From Arthrobacter gandavensis (lineage in GTDB: Bacteria > Actinomycetota > Actinomycetes > Actinomycetales > Micrococcaceae): DNA of 64,000 nt. Where the stretch lies: positions 1,054,001 to 1,118,000 of the forward strand of contig NZ_VTFU01000001.1 in assembly GCF_009192735.1 (NCBI RefSeq). The letters run 5' to 3'. The notes under the pieces are model-generated. The model was not told the DNA's origin and ran no database searches. It saw only the letters and a list, made by a program, of their open reading frames with translations. Below are positions 1-7,363 of this stretch, piece after piece. Position numbers and translations under genes: made by a program. Within the stretch, counting starts at the first letter, position 1. The number at the start of each line of letters is the position of its first letter.

Positions 1-1981
1 CGGGCAGGAACAGCAGCTCGACGGCGAGGAACCCCTCGCCCTGGCAGGTCTCGCACCGCCCGCCGGCCATGTTGAACGAGAAACGGCCGGCGTTGTAACC
101 GCGTGCCCGGGATTCATCAGTGGCGGCGTAGAGCTTGCGGACGGCGTCGAACAGTCCGGTGTAGGTGGCCAGGTTGGAGCGCGGCGTGCGGCCGATGGGC
201 CGCTGGTCCACCTTCACGAGGCGGTCCAGATGCTCCAGCCCGGCAATGTCGCGCACCGAGGCGCCGGGGTCGACGTCGTCGTCCGCCTCTGTTTCGGGAT
301 CCTCCGCAACTGCCGGGGAACCGTTGACGTGCTCCCCCACCGTTTCGGCCAGGACCTGGCTGACCAGCGTGGATTTTCCTGACCCGGAAACGCCGGTGAC
401 GGCGGTGAGCACGCCCAGCGGAATCTCGGCGTCGAGCTCCTTCAGGTTGTGCCGGGAAATGCCCTTGAGGTTCAGCCACTGCCCGGGAGTGCGCCGGGCG
501 GGGGCGATTTCCTCGGCCTCGCCGAACAGGAAGGGCCGGGTCGCGCTTTCGGCAACATCCGCAAGCCCGGCCACCGGGCCGCTGTACAGCACCGTGCCGC
601 CGCCGTCGCCGGCCTGCGGTCCCACGTCCACGATCCATTCGGCGCTGCGGACCACGTCCATGTTGTGCTCGACGACGAACACCGAGTTCCCGGCGTCCTT
701 CAGCTCCTGCAGCACGGCGAGCAGGGGTTCGGCGTCTGCCGGGTGCAGGCCGGCGGAAGGCTCGTCGAGCACGTAGATGACGCCGAACAGGCCCGAGCGC
801 AGCTGGGTGGCAATCCGCAGCCGCTGCATCTCCCCCGGTGAAAGTGTGGGGGTAGCGCGGGACAGGCTCAGGTAGCCCAGCCCCAGGTCAATGAGCACCT
901 GCAGCCGGGACAGCAGGTCGCGGGTGATCGTGACGGCAACTTCGGTGTCTTCGTTGGAGGCCTTGGCCCGGGAGGCGGTGCCCGCGGCCTTCAGCTCCGC
1001 CGTCGGCCGAATGATGTCCGCGAGCTCACCGAGGGTGGCGCCGTTCAGTTCGGCAATGTTCCGGCCGGCAAAGGTGACGGCGAGCGCTTCGGGACGCAGG
1101 CCGGCGCCGCCGCAGACCGGGCAGGGGCCGGAGACCATGTACTCCAGCACCCGCTTGCGCATCTGCTCGCTGCCGGAATCCGCCAGGGTATGCAGCACGT
1201 AGGACTTCGCGCTCCAGAAGCGGCCCTTGTACGGCTTGGCCACGCGGTCGCGCTGCGGGGTGATCATGACCACGGGCTGCTCGTCGGTGAACAGGATCCA
1301 GTCGCGGTCCTTCTTCGACAGCTTCTTCCACGGCACGTCGACGTCATAGCCGAGCTGGATGAGGATGTCGCGCAGGTTCTTGCCCTGCCAGGCGCCGGGC
1401 CATGCGGCAATGGCGCCGTCGCGGATGCTCAGCTCCGGATTCGGAACCAGCGAATCCTCGGTCACGGTGTGGGCAATCCCCAGGCCGGAGCACTCGCGGC
1501 AGGCACCCGCGGCCGTGTTGGGCGAGAACGCATCCGAGTCCAGGCTGCCCGGTTCGGCATCCGCCGGATAGGTGCCGCCGCGGGAAAACAGCATGCGCAT
1601 GGAGTTCGACAGTGTGGTCAGCGTGCCCACGGTGGAACGGGAACTGGGGGTGCCGCGGCGCTGCTGCAGCGCGACGGCGGGAGGCAGGCCGGTGATCTGC
1701 TCCACCTTGGGCGTGTGACCCTGGGACAGCAGCCGGCGCGCGTAGGGTGCCACGGACTCGAAGTAGCGGCGCTGGGCCTCGGCGTAAATGGTGCCGAAGG
1801 CCAGCGAGGACTTGCCCGAACCGGAGACGCCGGTGAAGGCCACTATCGCGTCCCGTGGGATATCGACGTCGACGTCGCGCAAGTTGTTCTCCTGCGCTCC
1901 GCGCACCCGCACCATGCCGTTGGTGCCGGGATCAGTGCTTTGGTTGCGGGTGTTTTCCGGGGTCAGCTCAGCGATACTCAT
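1..1981 (-). CDS. UvrA-like ABC-ATPase (UvrA paralogue), 3' end outside window
   Basis: About 660 residues are visible, starting at ATG 1981; the rest lies beyond the left edge. The protein shows the UvrA plan: Walker A GVSGSGKS (51-58), a CxxC-type zinc module (CPVCGGAGL), an ABC signature near residue 379, Walker B VLDEPSAGLH, a second Walker A (GVSGSGKST, near 528) and a second zinc module (CETCQGEGF). UvrA proteins scan DNA for damage in nucleotide excision repair. Two features argue for a paralogue instead of housekeeping UvrA: the first signature reads LSPGEMQRL where UvrA has LSGGEAQRI, and no uvrB or uvrC is adjacent. Shorter UvrA-like proteins occur in actinobacteria, some linked to resistance to DNA-binding drugs; that role is inference here. 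The promoter carries a palindrome (2023-2034), so expression may be inducible. Confidence 0.88.
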   Translation of the reverse strand, partial: MSIAELTPENTRNQSTDPGTNGMVRVRGAQENNLRDVDVDIPRDAIVAFTGVSGSGKSSLAFGTIYAEAQRRYFESVAPYARRLLSQGHTPKVEQITGLPPAVALQQRRGTPSSRSTVGTLTTLSNSMRMLFSRGGTYPADAEPGSLDSDAFSPNTAAGACRECSGLGIAHTVTEDSLVPNPELSIRDGAIAAWPGAWQGKNLRDILIQLGYDVDVPWKKLSKKDRDWILFTDEQPVVMITPQRDRVAKPYKGRFWSAKSYVLHTLADSGSEQMRKRVLEYMVSGPCPVCGGAGLRPEALAVTFAGRNIAELNGATLGELADIIRPTAELKAAGTASRAKASNEDTEVAVTITRDLLSRLQVLIDLGLGYLSLSRATPTLSPGEMQRLRIATQLRSGLFGVIYVLDEPSAGLHPADAEPLLAVLQELKDAGNSVFVVEHNMDVVRSAEWIVDVGPQAGDGGGTVLYSGPVAGLADVAESATRPFLFGEAEEIAPARRTPGQWLNLKGISRHNLKELDAEIPLGVLTAVTGVSGSGKSTLVSQVLAETVGEHVNGSPAVAEDPETEADDDVDPGASVRDIAGLEHLDRLVKVDQRPIGRTPRSNLATYTGLFDAVRKLYAATDESRARGYNAGRFSFNMAGGRCETCQGEGFLAVELLFLP

Positions 1982-2011
1982 CCATTCCAGCGTATCGAGG
2001 TGATCCGGGAG

Positions 2012-2040
2012 CGCCTAAATGATAAGCATGCTTACGCCAA
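2012..2040 (-). promoter_or_regulatory. Putative promoter with a 12-bp palindrome in the spacer
   Basis: On the minus strand TTGGCG (2040-2035) and TAGGCG (2017-2012) are 17 bp apart, a plausible -35/-10 pair for the UvrA-like gene. The spacer holds the perfect palindrome TAAGCATGCTTA (2023-2034). An operator there would block polymerase when bound. The size and symmetry suit a MarR- or TetR-type repressor, but no such gene is next to it. Confidence 0.45.
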
Positions 2041-2112
2041 GAGCGTGACGACGCCGGAGCTGTTACGAACCGGGTTCCTCCCGCGCCCGAGCCTCCGCAG
2101 CTCCCCAGCCCC

Positions 2113-2766
2113 CTAGAGGGTGACCCCGTCGGGCAGTTCCGGGGCGTCAAACTTCTGCCGGTCGCACTCCGTGCGCAGCTGCGGATAGGTCTCCGCGATG
2201 AGGTCCAGGATCCGGTTCCGCACCACCAGGTACGCCTCCCCCACGCCCACCACACCCTTGAACTCCTTGAGCTCCTCCTCGTAGGAGGTCTGCTTGTGCC
2301 GCAGGTAGTTCACCGTCAGCCGGTCCAGCCGGGCAGTGGATGTTTTCCGGCTGGCCGGAGACTGGCTGCGGCGGAGCCTGCTGTTGAAGTGTTCGATGGC
2401 CTTATCCTGCATCTGCTGCCACGGCTCGGGCTCGATCCGCAGCTCGAGCGCCTCGGCCGCCGCCACTGCTTCCTTCTTCTTCGCCAGGGCCCTCCCCCGG
2501 GCTGCCAGCTGCCGGGTCCGGGACGCCTCCCGCGCCTTTTGATACTCAGGTGTTGCCTCGATTGCTTCCACCCGCTCCAGGGCATACAGCTTCATGGGAG
2601 CGGCTTTGCGGGAGAAGGGATTGCGGGCCGTTTGGTCCGGTTCCGGCAGGAACGTCTTGATCTGCGTGTCCGTCCAGCCGCGGTCCTTCTTCAGGTCATT
2701 GGCGATCAGCAGACCCTCACTGTTGGCCGGCTTGGGCCGCGGCGGGTGGTGTTTTCCTCGGGACAT
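2113..2766 (-). CDS. Conserved hypothetical protein, helical and charged
   Basis: 217 residues. I chose ATG 2766 over the in-frame upstream start (2811) because GTGGAG lies six bases before it. The N-terminus is basic and proline-rich (MSRGKHHPPRPKP), followed by a segment DRGWTDTQIKTFLPEPDQ and a long charged, probably helical middle (roughly residues 60-170) rich in Lys, Glu, Arg and Ala. No signal peptide, membrane segment or catalytic motif is visible. The WTDTQIKTFLPEPD stretch resembles the openings of small actinobacterial hypotheticals whose function is unknown. It is transcribed alone towards the UvrA-like gene. I do not recognise a function. Confidence 0.6.
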   Translation of the reverse strand: MSRGKHHPPRPKPANSEGLLIANDLKKDRGWTDTQIKTFLPEPDQTARNPFSRKAAPMKLYALERVEAIEATPEYQKAREASRTRQLAARGRALAKKKEAVAAAEALELRIEPEPWQQMQDKAIEHFNSRLRRSQSPASRKTSTARLDRLTVNYLRHKQTSYEEELKEFKGVVGVGEAYLVVRNRILDLIAETYPQLRTECDRQKFDAPELPDGVTL

Positions 2767-3063
2767 GCGGGCTCCACAAATTTCTTTTCCGGCGGTGGGG
2801 AACCTGTCCATTCTAGGGACCGGCGCCGCGGCCCCTGAAAACGAGCCGGCGGCTGCCCCTCCCGCCCCCGTTCACCGGCGGGTATCGTATGCCCCAGTGA
2901 TACTTCATTTTTCCCAGTGACTCATCCTTCATGAGCCGCAGAGACGCCGGCATTTTCCGCCCGCTCCGCAGAGGAGCGGTCCTTTCGCGTGCCCCGGAGG
3001 GGAACTCCCTCAGGAGCTCCCCTCGCCCCCGGCCCGCTGGCAAACCCCTCTCCGGAAGATCAC

Positions 3064-3936
3064 ATGTCCCCTGCCTCAGCTCCTGTTCCTCAGTCCCTGC
3101 CGCCCGCCCAAGAACGGTTGTCGCTGCGTCCTGACTGCGGAAACTGCTTTGCCCTCTGCTGCACCGCTCTTGGTTTTTCCCGGACGGCCGATTTTGCCGT
3201 CGACAAACCCGCCGGCACACCATGCCTCAACCTGTCCGACGACTTCTCCTGCAGCATCCATGACAGCCTCCGCCCGCGGGGATTCAGCGGCTGCACTGTT
3301 TTTGACTGCTTCGGCGCCGGCCAAACCGTCTCGCAGGAAATGTTCGCCGGAAAGAGCTGGCGCGAAAACCCCGGTTCCAGGACCGAAATGTTCTCCGCCT
3401 TCAAGACCGTCCGCCAGCTGAATGAAATGCGATGGCATCTGGCCGAGGCACAGCTGCGGTCGCTTGACCCCGACATCGGGGACCGGGCCTCCCAACTTCG
3501 GTCCATGATGGAGCAGCGAGTGCAGGGTGAACTGCCGGACCTGTTGTCCCTGGACGTGCAGGACCTGCATTCGCAGGTGAAGCAACTGTTGCTGGAGGTC
3601 AGCGAGGAAGTTCGGGCCCGGTACTTTGCCGCCGGGGATGACCATCTTGAACCGGCACTGCACCCCGGAGCAGACCTCATGGGCGGCACGTTCAGGTCCC
3701 GCCAGCTGTGCGGCGCAAACCTGCGCGGCGCGTACCTTATTGCGGCGGACCTGCGCGGCAGTGACCTGACCGGCGCCGACCTCCTCGGAGCTGACCTCCG
3801 CGATGCGCGGCTTGACGGTGCCGATCTGTCGCAGGCCCTGTTCCTGACCCAGCCGCAGGTCAACGCCGCCAGGGGAAACAGCGCCACCGCATTACCGGCG
3901 GAAATCTCCAGGCCAGGGCACTGGCACGCCGGCTAG
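3064..3936 (+). CDS. Cysteine-cluster (YkgJ-like) plus pentapeptide-repeat protein
   Basis: 290 residues from ATG 3064, preceded by a purine-rich CGGAAG; in-frame upstream starts lack a comparable site. Residues 25-33 carry CGNCFALCC, followed by further cysteines in PCLNL, FSCSIH, SGCTVFDC: the spacing of the YkgJ-type zinc/iron cysteine cluster. A helical linker (about 110-195) leads to a pentapeptide-repeat tract near 200-260 (GANLRGAYL, AADLRGSDL, TGADLLGADL, DGADLSQAL), predicted to form a right-handed quadrilateral beta-helix. Pentapeptide proteins of the Qnr/MfpA type mimic DNA and protect gyrase, but the short tract and cysteine domain make that role unproven. It stands alone, convergent with the reductase gene downstream. 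Confidence 0.8.
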   Translation: MSPASAPVPQSLPPAQERLSLRPDCGNCFALCCTALGFSRTADFAVDKPAGTPCLNLSDDFSCSIHDSLRPRGFSGCTVFDCFGAGQTVSQEMFAGKSWRENPGSRTEMFSAFKTVRQLNEMRWHLAEAQLRSLDPDIGDRASQLRSMMEQRVQGELPDLLSLDVQDLHSQVKQLLLEVSEEVRARYFAAGDDHLEPALHPGADLMGGTFRSRQLCGANLRGAYLIAADLRGSDLTGADLLGADLRDARLDGADLSQALFLTQPQVNAARGNSATALPAEISRPGHWHAG

Positions 3937-3971
3937 CCGGGTCCGGCACTCCGGTGACGGTGCTTCGACGC

Positions 3972-4532
3972 CTACCGCTGCACGTCGTAGGTGACCTGGA
4001 CCATTCCGTTGTCGAAGCGGCGTTCGCGGACCAGACGCAGGTCCAGTGACAGTCCTTCGGGGAACACCCTGGTGCCGCCTCCGACAATGGCGGGGCAGAG
4101 CAGGAGTTCGACGACGTCGACCACTCCCAGCCGCAGCGCCGTCGATGCCAGGGTGGGGCCCTCCACTGTGATGTCGCCGGTTGCCTCCGCTTTGGCGCGC
4201 TCAACGGCTTCGAGGGTGAAGGCTGGTTCCAGGCGGGTTCGGGTGGTCCACACCTGGTCCAGGGTGGAGGAGAAAACGACCTTTTCCGTCCGCTGCCAGA
4301 GCCGGGCAAACTTCTCGGATTCCGGCGACTCGTCGGCTGCCGAGGGATCGGTTTCCCACACGGCCATTGTTTCGTACATCCGGCGGCCCATGAGGTAGGT
4401 GCCCACTGATTCCGCATCAGCCGTGAGCGCGGCGACAACCGCTTCATCCGGGAAAGCCCAGGAGAAGTCCCCCGAGGGGCCCGAGTTGTAACCGTCCAGT
4501 GAGGAGGCAACGGAGTAGATGATTCTTGTCAT
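3972..4532 (-). CDS. Dihydrofolate reductase family protein (RibD C-terminal-like)
   Basis: 186 residues. ATG 4532 (MTRIIYSVASSLDGYN) is preferred to an upstream TTG. The opening matches the RibD C-terminal/DHFR-like fold: a first strand, then SSLDGYNSGPSGDFSW. GTYLMGRRMYETM is the usual NADPH-contacting helix region, followed by TLASTALRLGVVDVVELLLCPAIVGGGTRVF, which carries the GGG nucleotide loop typical of the family. Length (180-190) is normal for stand-alone members, which are NADPH-dependent reductases of mostly unknown substrate; true DHFR is a separate family. It is single-gene, convergent with the pentapeptide protein and divergent from the Imm5-like gene. Confidence 0.85.
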   Translation of the reverse strand: MTRIIYSVASSLDGYNSGPSGDFSWAFPDEAVVAALTADAESVGTYLMGRRMYETMAVWETDPSAADESPESEKFARLWQRTEKVVFSSTLDQVWTTRTRLEPAFTLEAVERAKAEATGDITVEGPTLASTALRLGVVDVVELLLCPAIVGGGTRVFPEGLSLDLRLVRERRFDNGMVQVTYDVQR

Positions 4533-4595
4533 GGGCCCACTCAACCGATCCGTGCCGGCACGCGCAAGAGGATTCGGCTATGCAAAGGTGGTGGC

Positions 4596-5153
4596 ATGGT
4601 TTCCCCACAGACGCTCAGTGAATCGGACCGGCGCAGCACCGCGGATTGGGCCGCGGACTGCGCCGAGCGGGTCCTGCCCCTGTTTGAGGCCGAAGCACCA
4701 CAGGACGTGCGTGTCCGTGATGCGATTGACCGCACCCGCGCCTTCGCCCGCGGGGAACTCAGCGCCGCGGGCGAGATCCGGCGGCGTTTCGCGGCCGGAA
4801 GGGCAGCGGGTTCAGCACTATCGCCAGCCGGCGCTGCGGCAGCCAGGGCAGCGGCCCAGGCCTCCGCCGTCGCGCACATGGGAGCCCACGCCCTGGGAGC
4901 CCACGCCCTGGGTGCTGCCGCCTACGCCGCCAAGGCTGCCAGCCTTGCAGCTCCGAATGATCCCGGGGCCCTGAACGAGGAGATCCGCTGGCAGCTGGCG
5001 GCGTTGACCGACCAAACCCGCGCCGCCTTGAAGCTGCTGCCGCCGCTCGGCACGCACCGCAGCGGTCCGCTCGGCCCCGGGCTGCTGGCCTCCGGCGTCC
5101 TGGGAACGGTTATCAGACAGATACAGGCAGAGTTAGATGATGGAGGGCATTAG
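4596..5153 (+). CDS. Imm5-like putative immunity protein
   Basis: 185 residues starting at ATG 4596 behind AAAGGTGGTGG. The segment LSESDRRSTADWAADCAERVLPLFE followed by RVRDAIDRTRAFARGE matches the start of Imm5-type immunity proteins, an all-helical family that often neutralises polymorphic toxins. The middle (about 65-120) is extremely alanine-rich, with a short repeat GAHALGAHALGA. No toxin or secretion gene is nearby, so this is an orphan; such orphans are common in actinobacteria and their role is unknown. The stop codon overlaps the stop of the convergent VOC gene (shared TTAG at 5150-5153). Confidence 0.65.
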   Translation: MVSPQTLSESDRRSTADWAADCAERVLPLFEAEAPQDVRVRDAIDRTRAFARGELSAAGEIRRRFAAGRAAGSALSPAGAAAARAAAQASAVAHMGAHALGAHALGAAAYAAKAASLAAPNDPGALNEEIRWQLAALTDQTRAALKLLPPLGTHRSGPLGPGLLASGVLGTVIRQIQAELDDGGH

Positions 5154-5566
5154 TTGGCAGGAGACAGGAACTCCAGCCGGTTGCCGTTGTTGTCCCTCAG
5201 ATAGAAGCGGCGCATCCCGGGGAAGGCATCATCCCACTCCGGCACGAGACCGTGCCCCTGGACGTGCTGAGCGAAGGCCTCCAGATCCCGGACCAGGATT
5301 CCGGGATGCGACTTTTTCGCAGGCCGGAAATCCGGTTCGACACCGAGATGGATTTCCAGGTTGTCGGCCCGCACCCACAGCCCGCCGCGCGCTGCCAGCA
5401 CCGGAGGCTTCTGCACTTCGGTGAAGCCCAGGACGTCCACCCAGAAACGGCGGCAGTCCTCTTCGGTTCCCGCAGGCATGGACAGCTGGACATGGTGGAG
5501 CCCCAAACCGAACGGAGTGGGTGCATCAGCGGTGTATTCGGCGGCTTGCTGGGTTTGGTGACTCAT
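5150..5566 (-). CDS. VOC family protein (glyoxalase/bleomycin-resistance fold)
   Basis: 138 residues from ATG 5566, with GGGGGAG eight bases upstream. The protein has paired beta-alpha-beta-beta-beta motifs: LHHVQLSMP (His metal ligand near residue 24) with FWVDVLGF, then a second half LVRDLEAF with FYLRDNNGNRLEFL, whose Glu is the usual last metal ligand. VOC proteins include glyoxalases, dioxygenases and antibiotic-sequestering proteins; the sequence does not separate these. It lies alone, with its 3' end interlocked with the Imm5-like gene and a 15-bp tandem repeat upstream. Confidence 0.85.
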   Translation of the reverse strand: MSHQTQQAAEYTADAPTPFGLGLHHVQLSMPAGTEEDCRRFWVDVLGFTEVQKPPVLAARGGLWVRADNLEIHLGVEPDFRPAKKSHPGILVRDLEAFAQHVQGHGLVPEWDDAFPGMRRFYLRDNNGNRLEFLSPAN

Positions 5567-5606
5567 GGCAATACTCCCCCTGCCGCAGAGACCTGCGGCT
5601 TTGCTG

Positions 5607-5666
5607 TTGTGCTGGCCCGTGTTGTGCTGGCCCGTGTTGTTCTGGCCCGTGTTGTTCTGGCCTGCC
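5607..5666. repeat. 15-bp tandem repeat, about four units, ending in a hairpin
   Basis: The unit TTGTGCTGGCCCGTG occurs exactly at 5607-5621 and 5622-5636, with a one-base variant (TTGTTCTGGCCCGTG) at 5637-5651 and a degenerate fourth copy to 5666. An 8-bp inverted repeat CCTGCCCG (5661-5668) / CGGGCAGG (5678-5685) follows. It sits in the upstream region of the VOC gene. The period is a multiple of three, but no gene appears to run through it. Confidence 0.85.
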
Positions 5667-5805
5667 CGTGAGCTTTCCGGGCAGGTGGCTTCAACCTACC
5701 GGGTCCGGCACGCGGTTCCGTCTTCCCGGGCTCGATCGTGTCGTCCCCTGCGGGCTGGATCGTGCAGATCAGGGGCCCTCACGGATTCCTTGGTGAAAGG
5801 ACGGA

Positions 5806-6201
5806 TCAGAACAGCATCAGAAGGAACCCGGCCAGTGTGGAAAGGACCCCGACTGCCGCCAGCGTCCATCCCACAATGAGGACCGGGTTTTCGTTCCGGG
5901 GCGCATCGAGGCCCCATGTCCCGGGATGGCAGGAGTCATAGTGCACGGCAACTTCAGTTCCCGGCTCGAGGCCGCGGGCCTGCTGGGCGGTGTGCAGCGA
6001 TTGGCGGGCAGCGCCTTCGCCATCGGACCAGCGGAGACCCGTGAACCCTCCGGCTTCGAAAACTTCAGCCGTCGTGCTGTTCCAAACGCATCTGCGCCGG
6101 CTGATCAGCCGGCCGATCAGCACCAGCGGGATGCCGGCGGCAAGACCCACCCAGCTCAACACTTCCAGGATGGATCCGATCACGTCTGCGGCTTCCGGCA
6201 T
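5806..6201 (-). CDS. Small two-TM membrane protein, DUF3592-like
   Basis: 131 residues from ATG 6201. A hydrophobic helix near residues 10-33 (EVLSWVGLAAGIPLVLIG) and a second at the C-terminus (about 107-131) frame a soluble domain containing TTAEVFEAG and VAVHYDSCHPG. That layout (helix, small beta domain with an xVxYdPxnP-like motif, helix) is typical of DUF3592 proteins, of unknown function. No Shine-Dalgarno site has usable spacing; a -10-like TAAAAT (6213-6208) ends six bases before the ATG, so the mRNA may be leaderless. It lies downstream of the CorC-type pair but beyond a strong hairpin, so it probably has its own promoter. Confidence 0.7.
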   Translation of the reverse strand: MPEAADVIGSILEVLSWVGLAAGIPLVLIGRLISRRRCVWNSTTAEVFEAGGFTGLRWSDGEGAARQSLHTAQQARGLEPGTEVAVHYDSCHPGTWGLDAPRNENPVLIVGWTLAAVGVLSTLAGFLLMLF

Positions 6202-6207
6202 CCTCAG

Positions 6208-6213
6208 ATTTTA
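6208..6213 (-). promoter_or_regulatory. -10 element TAAAAT for a probably leaderless mRNA
   Basis: On the minus strand TAAAAT is followed by six bases and ATG 6201, placing the likely transcription start at the start codon. Confidence 0.4.
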
Positions 6214-6238
6214 CGTCCCAAAAGCCTATTAAAGCGCC

Positions 6239-6275
6239 GATGCCGCCGGCTGCCCGAGGGGCGGCCGGCGGCATC
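6239..6275 (-). terminator. Long hairpin after the CorC-type gene pair
   Basis: A 17-bp arm GATGCCGCCGGCTGCCC (6239-6255) pairs with 6259-6275 with one G-T wobble across a 3-base loop. On the minus strand it is followed by GGCGCTTTAATAGG, a weak T-stretch. It lies 48 bp after the stop at 6323 and probably ends the operon. Confidence 0.7.
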
Positions 6276-6322
6276 GGTGTCGGTGTTGGTGTTAGGAACC
6301 TGTTGGCTGGAAGCAGAAACGC

Positions 6323-7363
6323 CTACACGGTGGTGGCGTCCTGGACCTCGCCCACGAGTTCCTCAATGATGTCCTCCAGGAACAATACGCCGGTGGTGTT
6401 GCCGTCGGCGTCGAACACCCTCGCCACGTGGGCGCCGGTGCGGCGCATGATGGCCAGGGCATCCTCGAGCTCGCTGCCCCGGAACGCCGAGGCCAGGCGC
6501 CGGATGCGCTTGGCCGGAACGACGGCGGTGAACTTCTCCGGCGCCGTCAGGTCCATGACGTCCTTCAGGTGCAGGTAGCCGCTGGGCACGCCGTCGTCGT
6601 CCGTCAGGATGTAGCGGGAGTAGCCGTGGCGCCCCACCGCTTCCTGGATGTCCGCCGGAGTGGCCGTCTCGGGCAGGAGCACCATGCCCGAGATCGGAAC
6701 TTCGACGTCCGCCACGGTCTTGTTCGTGAACTCGAAGGCCGCGCTGAGCGTGCCGCTGGCATCGGCCAGCATGCCCTCACGCGTGGACTGTTCCACAATG
6801 TTGGCCACCTCATCCATGGTGTAGGCACTGGTTGCCTCATCCTTGGGCTCCACCTTGAACAGGCGCAGGATCCCGTTGGCGATGCCGTTCAGTGACCAGA
6901 TGACCGGCTTGAAAATCCGGGCCACCATCACCAGCGGCGGCGCCAGGATCAGCGCGGCACGGGTCGGCACGGAGAAGGAGATGTTCTTCGGCACCATTTC
7001 GCCAATGACCACGTGCAGGAACGTCACGAGGAGCAGCGCGACGGCGAACGCGATGATGCTGATCATTTCGGCTGACAGCGAGGTGAGCCCCAGCGGGATT
7101 TCCAGCAGGTGGTGGATGGCCGGTTCGGAGACATTCAGGATCAGCAGCGAACAGACCGTAATGCCCAGCTGGGCCGTGGCCAGCATGAGCGTGGCGTGTT
7201 CCATGGCCCACAGGGTGGTTTTCGCGGCCTTGGAACCGGCGTCGGCCTTGGGCTCGATCTGGGAGCGGCGGGCGGAAATAACGGCAAATTCAGCGCCCAC
7301 AAAGAACGCGTTCACGGCCAGCAGGACAAAAAGCCAGATTATTCCGGGAAGATATTCACTCAT
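6323..7363 (-). CDS. CNNM/CorC-type membrane protein (hemolysin family), second gene of pair
   Basis: 346 residues. The N-terminal DUF21/CNNM membrane domain spans about 1-180 with three or four hydrophobic helices and the family motif HVVIGEMVPKNISF. Two CBS domains follow (about 200-330; e.g. GYSRYILTDDDGVPSGYLHLKDVMDL and a second ending DIIEELVGEVQD). There is no C-terminal CorC/HlyC domain, unlike the upstream partner. Related CNNM/CorC proteins support Mg2+ export and resistance; the old name hemolysin is misleading. Its ATG overlaps the stop of the upstream gene (ATGA at 7360-7363), so translation is coupled and the two proteins may form a heteromer. Confidence 0.92.
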   Translation of the reverse strand: MSEYLPGIIWLFVLLAVNAFFVGAEFAVISARRSQIEPKADAGSKAAKTTLWAMEHATLMLATAQLGITVCSLLILNVSEPAIHHLLEIPLGLTSLSAEMISIIAFAVALLLVTFLHVVIGEMVPKNISFSVPTRAALILAPPLVMVARIFKPVIWSLNGIANGILRLFKVEPKDEATSAYTMDEVANIVEQSTREGMLADASGTLSAAFEFTNKTVADVEVPISGMVLLPETATPADIQEAVGRHGYSRYILTDDDGVPSGYLHLKDVMDLTAPEKFTAVVPAKRIRRLASAFRGSELEDALAIMRRTGAHVARVFDADGNTTGVLFLEDIIEELVGEVQDATTV

